In this document: positions 1 through 6,929 of the stretch, piece after piece
How the letters are laid out: every line of letters starts with the position of its first letter
How positions within the stretch are numbered: position 1 is the stretch's first letter
Source of the DNA: Bacteroidetes bacterium GWF2_40_14
GTDB lineage: Bacteria; Bacteroidota; Bacteroidia; Bacteroidales; UBA932
Direction: 5' to 3'
DNA: 64,000 bases
Assembly: GCA_001769195.1 (NCBI GenBank)
Contig: MEOK01000014.1
Coordinates: 1-64,000 of the forward strand
Notes under the pieces: generated by a model
The model's input: the letters and a program-made list of their open reading frames with translations, nothing else
Databases searched by the model: none
Told to the model about the DNA's origin: nothing
Program-made: the position numbers and the translations under genes

Positions 1-63
1 CAATAAAAACAACCTCATTATTGGCTGATAATGTGGTATATAGATATGTGAGAAACTTCAAAA

Positions 64-189
64 ACTTTGACGCAGTTTGAGGTAACCTATTAATAATAAA
101 CTTTATGGAAACTGCATTTTTTTAAAACTTGAGAAAATCTATTTTTACTTATCACATATTCAACAATATACCTCAAACTGCGTCAAAGT
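64..189. repeat. Perfect 21-bp inverted repeat with 84-nt spacer
   Basis: The left arm (64-84, beginning ACTTTGACGC) is the exact reverse complement of the right arm (169-189, ending GCGTCAAAGT). The arms are more GC-rich than the spacer, which is nearly pure AT. Neither arm extends further. No U-run follows, so a terminator is unlikely. It could be a pair of recombinase sites around an invertible segment, the ends of a miniature transposon, or a regulator site. The sequence alone does not decide. Confidence 0.8.
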
Positions 190-218
190 GTAAAGATCTA
201 CGGTGAAGTACCCAGCTG

Positions 219-240
219 ATGCATAAATAATGCATAAATA
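219..240. repeat. Two tandem 11-bp direct repeats
   Basis: ATGCATAAATA occurs twice in a row at 219-229 and 230-240, between the inverted repeat and hydC. It could be a tandem operator half-site or chance in AT-rich DNA. Confidence 0.5.
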
Positions 241-448
241 TACTAAATGTGCCCGCAAATGTACTTTCGTATTTGAAAATAATTTCATATATTTACAGGA
301 CAAAGTATTGCATATGCGGCTTGAATGTGGGAGATAGTATTTTGAGTTTTTCATTTAATTACCTATCAAAATTGATTTGACACTAAGCAGGATTTATAAA
401 CAAAATCTTGTATAACTACTAAATATCACCACATTAAAAAACGAGCTA

Positions 449-985
449 ATGAATGCAAATCTAGAAAATCGAGTCGATACGAGAATTATCGACGAGATAA
501 TTTCCAAACACAAGGGTGATCCGGGTGAGCTGCTGACCATTATGGAAGAGGTACAGGAAGCTAACGAGTACAAGTACCTGGATGATTTAAGTATGGATTA
601 TCTCTCCTCAAAAACGAATGTTCCACTCTCCAGAATCTACAGCGTGGCAACATTTTACTCTTTTTTCAATCTTAAACCGCAGGGCAAACACACATTAATC
701 GTATGCAGGGGAACTGCCTGTCATACAAAAGGATCCAAAATCTTGTTGGACGATCTTACTACACTGCCTGGATGTAAAGAGGCTTTCGACCAAGGAGAGA
801 CCACTTTTACAACAGACGACATGCTTATCACAATAAAAACCGTTGCCTGCTTCGGCCAGTGTGCGCTTGCGCCAGTGGTTGCCGTCAACGGAGTGATATA
901 TAGCAATGTAACATCTGAACAAATTAAGAAACTATTAGTAAACTTACAGGAGGACAATAAAGATGAAAATATCAGACTTAGCTAA
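449..985 (+). CDS. hydC: NuoE-like subunit of trimeric [FeFe] hydrogenase (HydC)
   Basis: This is a 178-aa thioredoxin-fold [2Fe-2S] protein of the NuoE/HydC/HndA family. The N-terminal helical part carries the family signature around VATFYSFF. The cluster-binding part has VCRGTACH followed by VACFGQCALAP, giving the usual C-x4-C and C-x3-C ligand pattern. In trimeric hydrogenases this small cytoplasmic subunit passes electrons to or from the flavin subunit. It is the first gene of a three-gene operon. Its last 23 bases overlap hydB, and an AGGAGG site for hydB (near 949-954) lies inside its coding region, suggesting translational coupling. Length is normal for the family. Confidence 0.93.
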   Translation: MNANLENRVDTRIIDEIISKHKGDPGELLTIMEEVQEANEYKYLDDLSMDYLSSKTNVPLSRIYSVATFYSFFNLKPQGKHTLIVCRGTACHTKGSKILLDDLTTLPGCKEAFDQGETTFTTDDMLITIKTVACFGQCALAPVVAVNGVIYSNVTSEQIKKLLVNLQEDNKDENIRLS

Positions 986-3900
986 GCTCAATGAGCTTAA
1001 GGAAAATGCTGCAAAAAAGATTCTTCCTGACAAGCCATATATAGCAATCGGAATGGGTACATGCGGAATCGGACGCGGTGCTGAATTACTCTTCGACAAC
1101 TTTGAACGGACAATAAATGAGCGTAACCTTGATATCATACTTAAAAAAACAGGATGTTTCGGTTTTTGCTCAGAGGAGCCGCTTGTAAACTTATATATAC
1201 CAGGGCACCCACTTATCATAATGCATCAGGTATCTGAAAATGATGTAATTCCAATTATCACAGGTGTTCTGAAAGGAATAATGCCATACAGAAATGTTTT
1301 GTGCAGAATTGAGGAGTGGGATTTTATTACAGGTAAATTCGACTTTGGAAAAGGATTGACAGACTATCCTTTATGGAACGAAGTGCCGTTTTTCAAATGG
1401 CAGAAGAAGATTGTCCTGCGTAACTGCGGACTTATTGTTCCAGACGATATTGAAGAATATGTAGCTGTCGGGGGTTATTTCCCGTTGTTCTCTGCTCTTC
1501 ACAATATGACCCCTCAATCTGTCATTGACGAAGTTAAAGCTTCCAAACTGAGAGGACGTGGTGGCGCGGGCTTCCCTACCGGCGTTAAGTGGGAACTGAT
1601 GGCAAAGGTACAGGCCGATCAGAAATACATAATTTGTAATGCAGACGAGGGTGATCCGGGTGCATTCATGAACAGGAACGAAATTGAAAGCGACCCTTTC
1701 ATGCTTATAGAAGGAATGACCATTGGTGCATTTGCGATGGGTGCATCAAAAGGAGTTGTATATATCAGAGCAGAATATCCACTGGCTGTCCGCAGGTTAA
1801 AGAGTGCAATTTTACAGGCTAAGGAGTATGGTTTCCTGGGCGAGAATATTTTAAATTCAGGCTTTAACTTTGACATAGATATAGTTGAAGGAGCAGGTGC
1901 TTTTGTTTGTGGTGAAGAGACTGCCCTTATACACAGCATCGAGGGCAAATCGGGACGTCCAACCCCTCGCCCTCCGTATCCGGCAGAGAGAGGGCTCTAC
2001 GGAAAACCTACAAACATCAATAACGTTGAGACCTGGTGTAACATTCCGGTAGTAATTTCCAAGGGAGGCAGCTGGTTCACAGAAACAGGTACAGAAAAAA
2101 GTGCCGGAACCAAGGTTTTCTCACTTGTAGGTAAGGTAAAAAACACCGGACTTATAGAGTTGCCATTAGGCTCCACTCTTGAAACAATAGTATTCAAAAT
2201 CGGAGAGGGAACAGGTTCCCAGAAACGTGTCAAGGCTGTTCAGACAGGAGGTCCTTCAGGAGGCTGTATTCCTGTAGAATACCTCAGCACCCCTGTAGAT
2301 TATGAGTCACTCAATTCGCTGGGCTCCATTATGGGTTCCGGGGGAATGGTAGTAATGGACCAGGATAACTGCATGGTGGACGTTGCCAGGTATTTTACAG
2401 AATTCTCCAACGGAGAGTCCTGCGGCAAATGTACCCCTTGCAGGGAGGGCCTGGCCCAAACCCTAAAAATAATCAACAAGTTCACTCAAGGCAAGGCAAC
2501 TGTTGCCGACATACACACACTCGAGGAATTAGGCAAAGTAATAAAAGCAACAGCATTGTGCGGTTTGGGTCAAACGGCTCCAAATCCGGTGCTTACCACC
2601 CTTAGGTACTTCCGTGACGAGTACGACCATCACATGATTGAGAAAAAATGTGAGCCTGGTATCTGTCAGGATCTCTTCAGTGCTCTTTGTGAGAACAGCT
2701 GTCCGCTTCATATGAACATTCCAAGATATCTGCAGCTGCTTAAAGAGGACAAGCTTGAAGATGCTTTCGAATCTACACTCAGGGATAATCCTCTGCCATC
2801 TTCAATAGGACGTATCTGTCACTTCCACTGTCAGATGAAATGCAGGAGAGAGAGTATAGACGCTTCTGTTTCTCAGGGAGATATACACAGATACATCTCA
2901 GACACAATGTACAAAGAAGGTAAGGCACCTGCTGTTTACGAAAAAATCAAAAAAGGGAAACTGCCGCAAACACATAAGCGAATTGCAATAATAGGAGCTG
3001 GTCCTGCGGGACTTACAGCCGCATACTACCTTGTAAGGCTTGGGCACGATGTTACAATATTTGAATCTGAATCTGAAGCCGGTGGTATCCTCCGCTGGGG
3101 AATTCCTAAATACAGACTTCCTCTGGAGACGCTTGATTTTGAAATTCAGTTTATAAAAGACCTGGGAGTCCATTTTGTGTTTAACACTACTATTGGCAAA
3201 GATATTGCTTTTTCAGATCTTGAAAGAGATTACAATATAGTGATCGTCGGTATCGGGGCCCAAAGCGACATCGCATTAAGCGTAGCAGGGAACAATCTGG
3301 ACGGAGTACTTTCCGGGATGGATTTTCTCAAGGATGTTGCAAAGGAGAAGCAATTAAACATAGGGAAACATGTGGTTGTAATTGGTGCAGGTAATGTTGC
3401 AATAGATGCTGCCCGTACAGCTCAGAGGTTTGGTTCTGAGGTTACTGTAGTTTACAGACGTTTGAAATCAGATATGCCTGCAAACAAAGACGAGATCAAA
3501 GGGGCAGAAATGGAAGGAGTTAATTTCCTTTTCCTCTGCAATCCAAAAGAGATTCTCGCCGACACAAGCGACAAGGTAAGGGGAATAGAGCTTATGAAAA
3601 TGGCATCAGGTGATATCGACCTATCTAACCGCCGCAAACCTGTACCTACCGGAGAATCATTCATTCTTCCATGCGATACCGTTATTACTGCTGTAGGAGA
3701 AGAGGTTGATGCATCGTTCCTTAAAGAGTTTGGAATAAAGACAAACAGCAACGGGAACATTTCATCGGACCACTTTACTTTCTCTACATCGCACCCTAAG
3801 GTTTATGCAATCGGCGATGCCGTTACCGGACCTGCAACTGCTGCCGAGGCAATGGGAATTGCCAAGAAAGCTGCTGAGATCATTGATTTCAACCTTATGA

Positions 3901-4127
3901 ATAAACGACGCTTCCATAAATTATTCCGTGGATTTGAATACAGCGACGAGGTTCCTCTCAAACCAGAAGGGGGCAACCGTCACTATACAATCAAACGTCC
4001 GCTTGAAGAACGTATTGGCAATTTTAAAGAGATCAACCTGGGTTACTCAAAGGAACAGGCATATGCCGAAGCCTCAAGGTGTCTTCGTTGTGATGTCCGT
4101 GTAATAGTAAATACAGAGGAGGAATAA
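963..4127 (+). CDS. hydB: HydB (NuoF-like) fused to GltD-like flavoprotein
   Basis: This 1054-aa protein has two halves. Residues 25-110 are a thioredoxin-like region with C34, C65 and C69. Residues 150-560 are the NuoF module: an FMN/NAD site at RGRGGAGFPTG, CNADEGDPGAF, GAGAFVCGEETALI, an SLBB region, and a [4Fe-4S] site at C487, C490, C493 and C533. Typical HydB then has two ferredoxin clusters; here the chain continues into a GltD/NfnB-like module. That module has an N-terminal cysteine domain (CENSC, GRICHFHC), a FAD GAGPAG motif at 678-683, a second dinucleotide motif GAGNVAID near 808, and the C-terminal EASRCLRC signature. HydB is where NAD(H) reacts. The extra module offers a second flavin and nucleotide site, so NADPH or another acceptor may be involved (inference). 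AGGAGG precedes the start; hydA follows after 2 bases. Confidence 0.92.
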   Translation: MKISDLAKLNELKENAAKKILPDKPYIAIGMGTCGIGRGAELLFDNFERTINERNLDIILKKTGCFGFCSEEPLVNLYIPGHPLIIMHQVSENDVIPIITGVLKGIMPYRNVLCRIEEWDFITGKFDFGKGLTDYPLWNEVPFFKWQKKIVLRNCGLIVPDDIEEYVAVGGYFPLFSALHNMTPQSVIDEVKASKLRGRGGAGFPTGVKWELMAKVQADQKYIICNADEGDPGAFMNRNEIESDPFMLIEGMTIGAFAMGASKGVVYIRAEYPLAVRRLKSAILQAKEYGFLGENILNSGFNFDIDIVEGAGAFVCGEETALIHSIEGKSGRPTPRPPYPAERGLYGKPTNINNVETWCNIPVVISKGGSWFTETGTEKSAGTKVFSLVGKVKNTGLIELPLGSTLETIVFKIGEGTGSQKRVKAVQTGGPSGGCIPVEYLSTPVDYESLNSLGSIMGSGGMVVMDQDNCMVDVARYFTEFSNGESCGKCTPCREGLAQTLKIINKFTQGKATVADIHTLEELGKVIKATALCGLGQTAPNPVLTTLRYFRDEYDHHMIEKKCEPGICQDLFSALCENSCPLHMNIPRYLQLLKEDKLEDAFESTLRDNPLPSSIGRICHFHCQMKCRRESIDASVSQGDIHRYISDTMYKEGKAPAVYEKIKKGKLPQTHKRIAIIGAGPAGLTAAYYLVRLGHDVTIFESESEAGGILRWGIPKYRLPLETLDFEIQFIKDLGVHFVFNTTIGKDIAFSDLERDYNIVIVGIGAQSDIALSVAGNNLDGVLSGMDFLKDVAKEKQLNIGKHVVVIGAGNVAIDAARTAQRFGSEVTVVYRRLKSDMPANKDEIKGAEMEGVNFLFLCNPKEILADTSDKVRGIELMKMASGDIDLSNRRKPVPTGESFILPCDTVITAVGEEVDASFLKEFGIKTNSNGNISSDHFTFSTSHPKVYAIGDAVTGPATAAEAMGIAKKAAEIIDFNLMNKRRFHKLFRGFEYSDEVPLKPEGGNRHYTIKRPLEERIGNFKEINLGYSKEQAYAEASRCLRCDVRVIVNTEEE

Positions 4128-4129
4128 TT

Positions 4130-5902
4130 ATGGAAAACAAAAAAATAAATATAACAGTTGACGGTAAAGCCTATCAGGTAAAGGAGGGTAATACCATACT
4201 AGAGACATGCAAGAAGATAGGCATAAAAATACCCTCTCTTTGTTACCTCAAAGACGTCTCTACAAACGCATCTTGTGCAATCTGCGTTGTTGAGGTAAAA
4301 GGCGCAAGGACACTCGTAAGGTCATGCGTAAGCAAAGCTACAGACGGAATGGAGATACGCACCCACTCTCCTGAAATAAACCAGGCCAGAATGACAAATC
4401 TGGAGCTTATTCTGGCAAATCACCCTAAGGATTGCCTTATCTGTGAAAGAAACGGTAATTGCGAACTTCAGGAGCTTACAGCCACACTCGGCATAAAGGA
4501 GACCCCATACGGAAAGACAAAACCTGTTGAGAAGAATGATACAACATCATTATCTCTCACCAGAATTCCCGAAAAATGCATTCTTTGCGGACGCTGCATT
4601 GCAGTATGTGCCGACGTGCAGACTGTCTATGCAATTGATTTTGCGGGCAGAGGTCTTAAAACAAAAGTATCTACATATCGCGACAAAGGGTTAGGCAATG
4701 TAGCCTGTACAAACTGCGGCCAATGCGCTCTGGTATGTCCCACTGCAGCAATTGTTGAAAGGGATGAATCTAAAGAGGTATTTGCAGACATTTATAATCC
4801 CGACAAAGTAGTTATCGTTCAGACGGCCCCTGCAATCAGGGTTGGTATCGGTGAAGCAATGGGCATGGAACAAGGCGCCCTGGTTACCGGAAAAATGGTA
4901 TCTGCGCTAAGGAAGCTTGGTTTTGACAAGGTTTTTGACACTCAGTTCACAGCAGATCTCACCATTATGGAGGAGGGTTTTGAACTAATCAGCCGTATCA
5001 AGAACAACGGAACTTTGCCAATGGTTACATCGTGTTCTCCGGGATGGATAAAATTCATAGAACACTTCTTTCCTAAGTCTCTCAGCCATCTGTCGACATG
5101 TAAATCACCACAGCAGATGTTCGGCGCAGTAGCCAAAACATATTATGCAGAAAAGCTTAATATAGACCCTCGAAAGATTGTGGTTGTATCAATAATGCCG
5201 TGTACTGCCAAAAAGTTTGAGTGCAAAAGGCCTGAAATGAATTCTGCCTTTCACTATTGGAAGGAGAAGCTTAATCTTGCAGAGAAAGACAACTTCTTTG
5301 ATGTAGATTATGTTCTTACAACCCGCGAACTTGCAAGGATGTTCAAGCAGACAGGTATTGACTTCAGACATATGCCGGAGGAAGATTTTGACCATCCTTT
5401 AGGAATATCAACAGGTGCCGGTGTCATTTTTGCTGCCACCGGTGGTGTTATGGAGGCTGCTGTTAGAACAGCATATGAAGTTATTACCGGCAAACCTATG
5501 GAAAAGATCGAGTTGAATGTAGTAAGAGGTTTTGAAGGAATTAAAGAGGCCGAACTTGACCTTGACGGAACAAAAATCAAAGTAGCAGTTGCCCATACTT
5601 TAAAAAATGCAAGGGTACTACTTGAGCAGATTGAGGAGGGAAAATCTCCGTATGCGTTCATAGAGGTCATGACTTGTCCCGGAGGCTGCCTGGGCGGCGG
5701 TGGGCAGGCAATTCCGACTACCTGGGAGATCCGTCAGAAGAGGGCAGACTCAATTTACAAGGAAGATAATCTGAAAGCTATCAGGAAGTCACATGAAAAC
5801 CCTGCAATAAAGGCACTATACGATGAATTCCTGATTGAGCCTTTAGGCCACAAATCACACGAACTGCTACATACAGATTATGTAGAACGCGGAATCTACT
5901 AG
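4130..5902 (+). CDS. hydA: [FeFe] hydrogenase catalytic subunit HydA
   Basis: This 590-aa group A [FeFe] hydrogenase reduces protons to H2 or the reverse. In order: a [2Fe-2S] domain (C38, C49, C52, C66), a His-ligated [4Fe-4S] site (H98, C102, C105, C111), two ferredoxin clusters (CILCGRCIAVC and CTNCGQCALVC), the H-cluster domain, and a C-terminal small-subunit region. H-cluster motifs are L1 TSCSPGW (C302, S303), L2 MPCTAKKFE (C358) and L3 MTCPGGCLGGGG (C516, C520). L1 differs from canonical TSCCPxW; see findings. There is no signal peptide, so it is cytoplasmic. With hydC and hydB it forms an NAD-linked, probably electron-bifurcating complex using reduced ferredoxin and NADH (family knowledge). 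A GAGGAGG site lies just upstream. The maturases HydE, HydF and HydG are not in this window. Confidence 0.95.
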   Translation: MENKKINITVDGKAYQVKEGNTILETCKKIGIKIPSLCYLKDVSTNASCAICVVEVKGARTLVRSCVSKATDGMEIRTHSPEINQARMTNLELILANHPKDCLICERNGNCELQELTATLGIKETPYGKTKPVEKNDTTSLSLTRIPEKCILCGRCIAVCADVQTVYAIDFAGRGLKTKVSTYRDKGLGNVACTNCGQCALVCPTAAIVERDESKEVFADIYNPDKVVIVQTAPAIRVGIGEAMGMEQGALVTGKMVSALRKLGFDKVFDTQFTADLTIMEEGFELISRIKNNGTLPMVTSCSPGWIKFIEHFFPKSLSHLSTCKSPQQMFGAVAKTYYAEKLNIDPRKIVVVSIMPCTAKKFECKRPEMNSAFHYWKEKLNLAEKDNFFDVDYVLTTRELARMFKQTGIDFRHMPEEDFDHPLGISTGAGVIFAATGGVMEAAVRTAYEVITGKPMEKIELNVVRGFEGIKEAELDLDGTKIKVAVAHTLKNARVLLEQIEEGKSPYAFIEVMTCPGGCLGGGGQAIPTTWEIRQKRADSIYKEDNLKAIRKSHENPAIKALYDEFLIEPLGHKSHELLHTDYVERGIY

Positions 5903-5920
5903 GTGGCTGGTTACATAAAA

Positions 5921-5967
5921 AAAGCGCAAAACGGAAATGCCAAATCTGACAAATCCGTTTTGCGCTT
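5921..5967. terminator. Bidirectional rho-independent terminator
   Basis: A perfect 14-bp stem (5922-5935 with 5954-5967, arms AAGCGCAAAACGGA / TCCGTTTTGCGCTT) encloses an 18-nt loop. It sits between the convergent ends of hydA (+) and the DUF2202 gene (-). A run of six or more A bases on the left gives a U-run for the minus transcript; CTTCTTTG follows on the right for the plus transcript. Confidence 0.85.
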
Positions 5968-5984
5968 CTTTGTTCCTGTTAAAT

Positions 5985-6863
5985 CTAGCCTCTGTATCCC
6001 TTGCCCTGCTTGCCGTTTCCGCTATTGGTTCCCGGGGCACTGCCGTTAGAAGTTTTGTCACAAGACCCACTATTAGTGACAGCTCCCCTTTTTCCATTCT
6101 GAGCATTTATGTTTTTGCCCTGATTGTTTGTCTGACCATTATTCAGGTATCTGTATCTTTTTCCGTTCTCAAAACCTTTCGCTATAATGGCTGAATAATC
6201 TGCAGAAGAGATATATACCGGAGCATAAACTCCACCCAGTGCAGTAATTTGACGAATCGCAGCCTTAAAATGGTTTTCAGAGCCTTTCTCCAGATTTTCA
6301 ATCACGATTTTTATGTTCGGGTTTAAAATCGTTTTAAGTACTTCTGTATAATGAAAGATATTTGACTCCTCAAGATTTGCCATAATTTTAACAGCGGACA
6401 GAAGCGAGTCTCCTTTTACAATTAAAGAATCATACAAATGCTGAAGTTTTGCATCAGAGAATTTACCTGCATCACCAACTGCCGGATAATCTATCTGATA
6501 ATAGTCATAAAGTCTTTCAATGGCTTTTATATGTGTTGCCTCAGATTTTCCAATATTTTCAAAAATCTTGTTCTGGAACTTTTGGTAAAATACGGTATAA
6601 ACATCCCGGGCAAGTTTTTCATCTTCTCTTACGGCAAAAAGAAATTCAATTTCATCTGCTGTCAGATCGGCTGTAGAATCAAATGGAGCAGTAATAGCCG
6701 GCGCATTAAATGATGTTGCACCACTACTCTTTACTTCAATTATCTCTCCTGTTGTGTTTGGAGTTATCAGACTGCTATCTGTAGTTGTCTGCTCTTTAGT
6801 GCAAGAAAATGCAGCTAATAATGAAATCAGGACAACAGTCCCCTTAATAAAATCTCTTTTCAT
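5985..6863 (-). CDS. DUF2202 ferritin-like lipoprotein
   Basis: A lipoprotein of about 292 aa. The chosen start (ATG at 6863) gives a clean signal, with Lys near the N-terminus, a hydrophobic stretch and lipobox LAAFSC (C21); a longer frame starts upstream but would spoil it. The core matches DUF2202, with the hallmark REDEKLARDVY and later helices carrying KSEATHIKAIERL and EESNIFHYTEV, a ferritin-like pattern of Glu and His residues. The last 50 residues are Asn/Gly/Lys-rich and look disordered. It is the last gene of a sigma / FecR / TonB-receptor operon, which hints at a cell-envelope role in metal or other ligand handling. DUF2202 biochemistry is not established to my knowledge. Confidence 0.85.
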   Translation of the reverse strand: MKRDFIKGTVVLISLLAAFSCTKEQTTTDSSLITPNTTGEIIEVKSSGATSFNAPAITAPFDSTADLTADEIEFLFAVREDEKLARDVYTVFYQKFQNKIFENIGKSEATHIKAIERLYDYYQIDYPAVGDAGKFSDAKLQHLYDSLIVKGDSLLSAVKIMANLEESNIFHYTEVLKTILNPNIKIVIENLEKGSENHFKAAIRQITALGGVYAPVYISSADYSAIIAKGFENGKRYRYLNNGQTNNQGKNINAQNGKRGAVTNSGSCDKTSNGSAPGTNSGNGKQGKGYRG

Positions 6864-6929
6864 AATAATTTTCTTTTTTATACATCTCTTAACCGCTTTC
6901 ACAGGCTTATACCCTACCACTAAAGAGTA

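Larger units (their letters stand above)
1..448. other. Gene-free leader upstream of hydC
   Basis: No convincing gene is seen. The stretch is AT-rich and holds a perfect 21-bp inverted repeat (64-84 and 169-189), a small hairpin at 12-37 (CATTAT / ATAATG stem) and two tandem 11-bp copies of ATGCATAAATA (219-240). No exact TAnnTTTG promoter was found upstream of hydC; TACTTTCG near 262 and a one-base-short TATTTTG near 337 are the nearest matches. A 64-codon minus-strand frame at 160-354 has no recognisable protein features. Confidence 0.7.

Noticed and set aside
12-37. Small hairpin near the left edge as a terminator
   Set aside because: Only a 6-bp uninterrupted stem with a mismatch; a U-run exists only for the minus strand, and no gene is visible there.
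160-354. 64-codon minus-strand frame in the leader
   Set aside because: It runs across the right arm of the inverted repeat, has no start signal, and its Leu/Cys/Tyr-rich protein has no domain.
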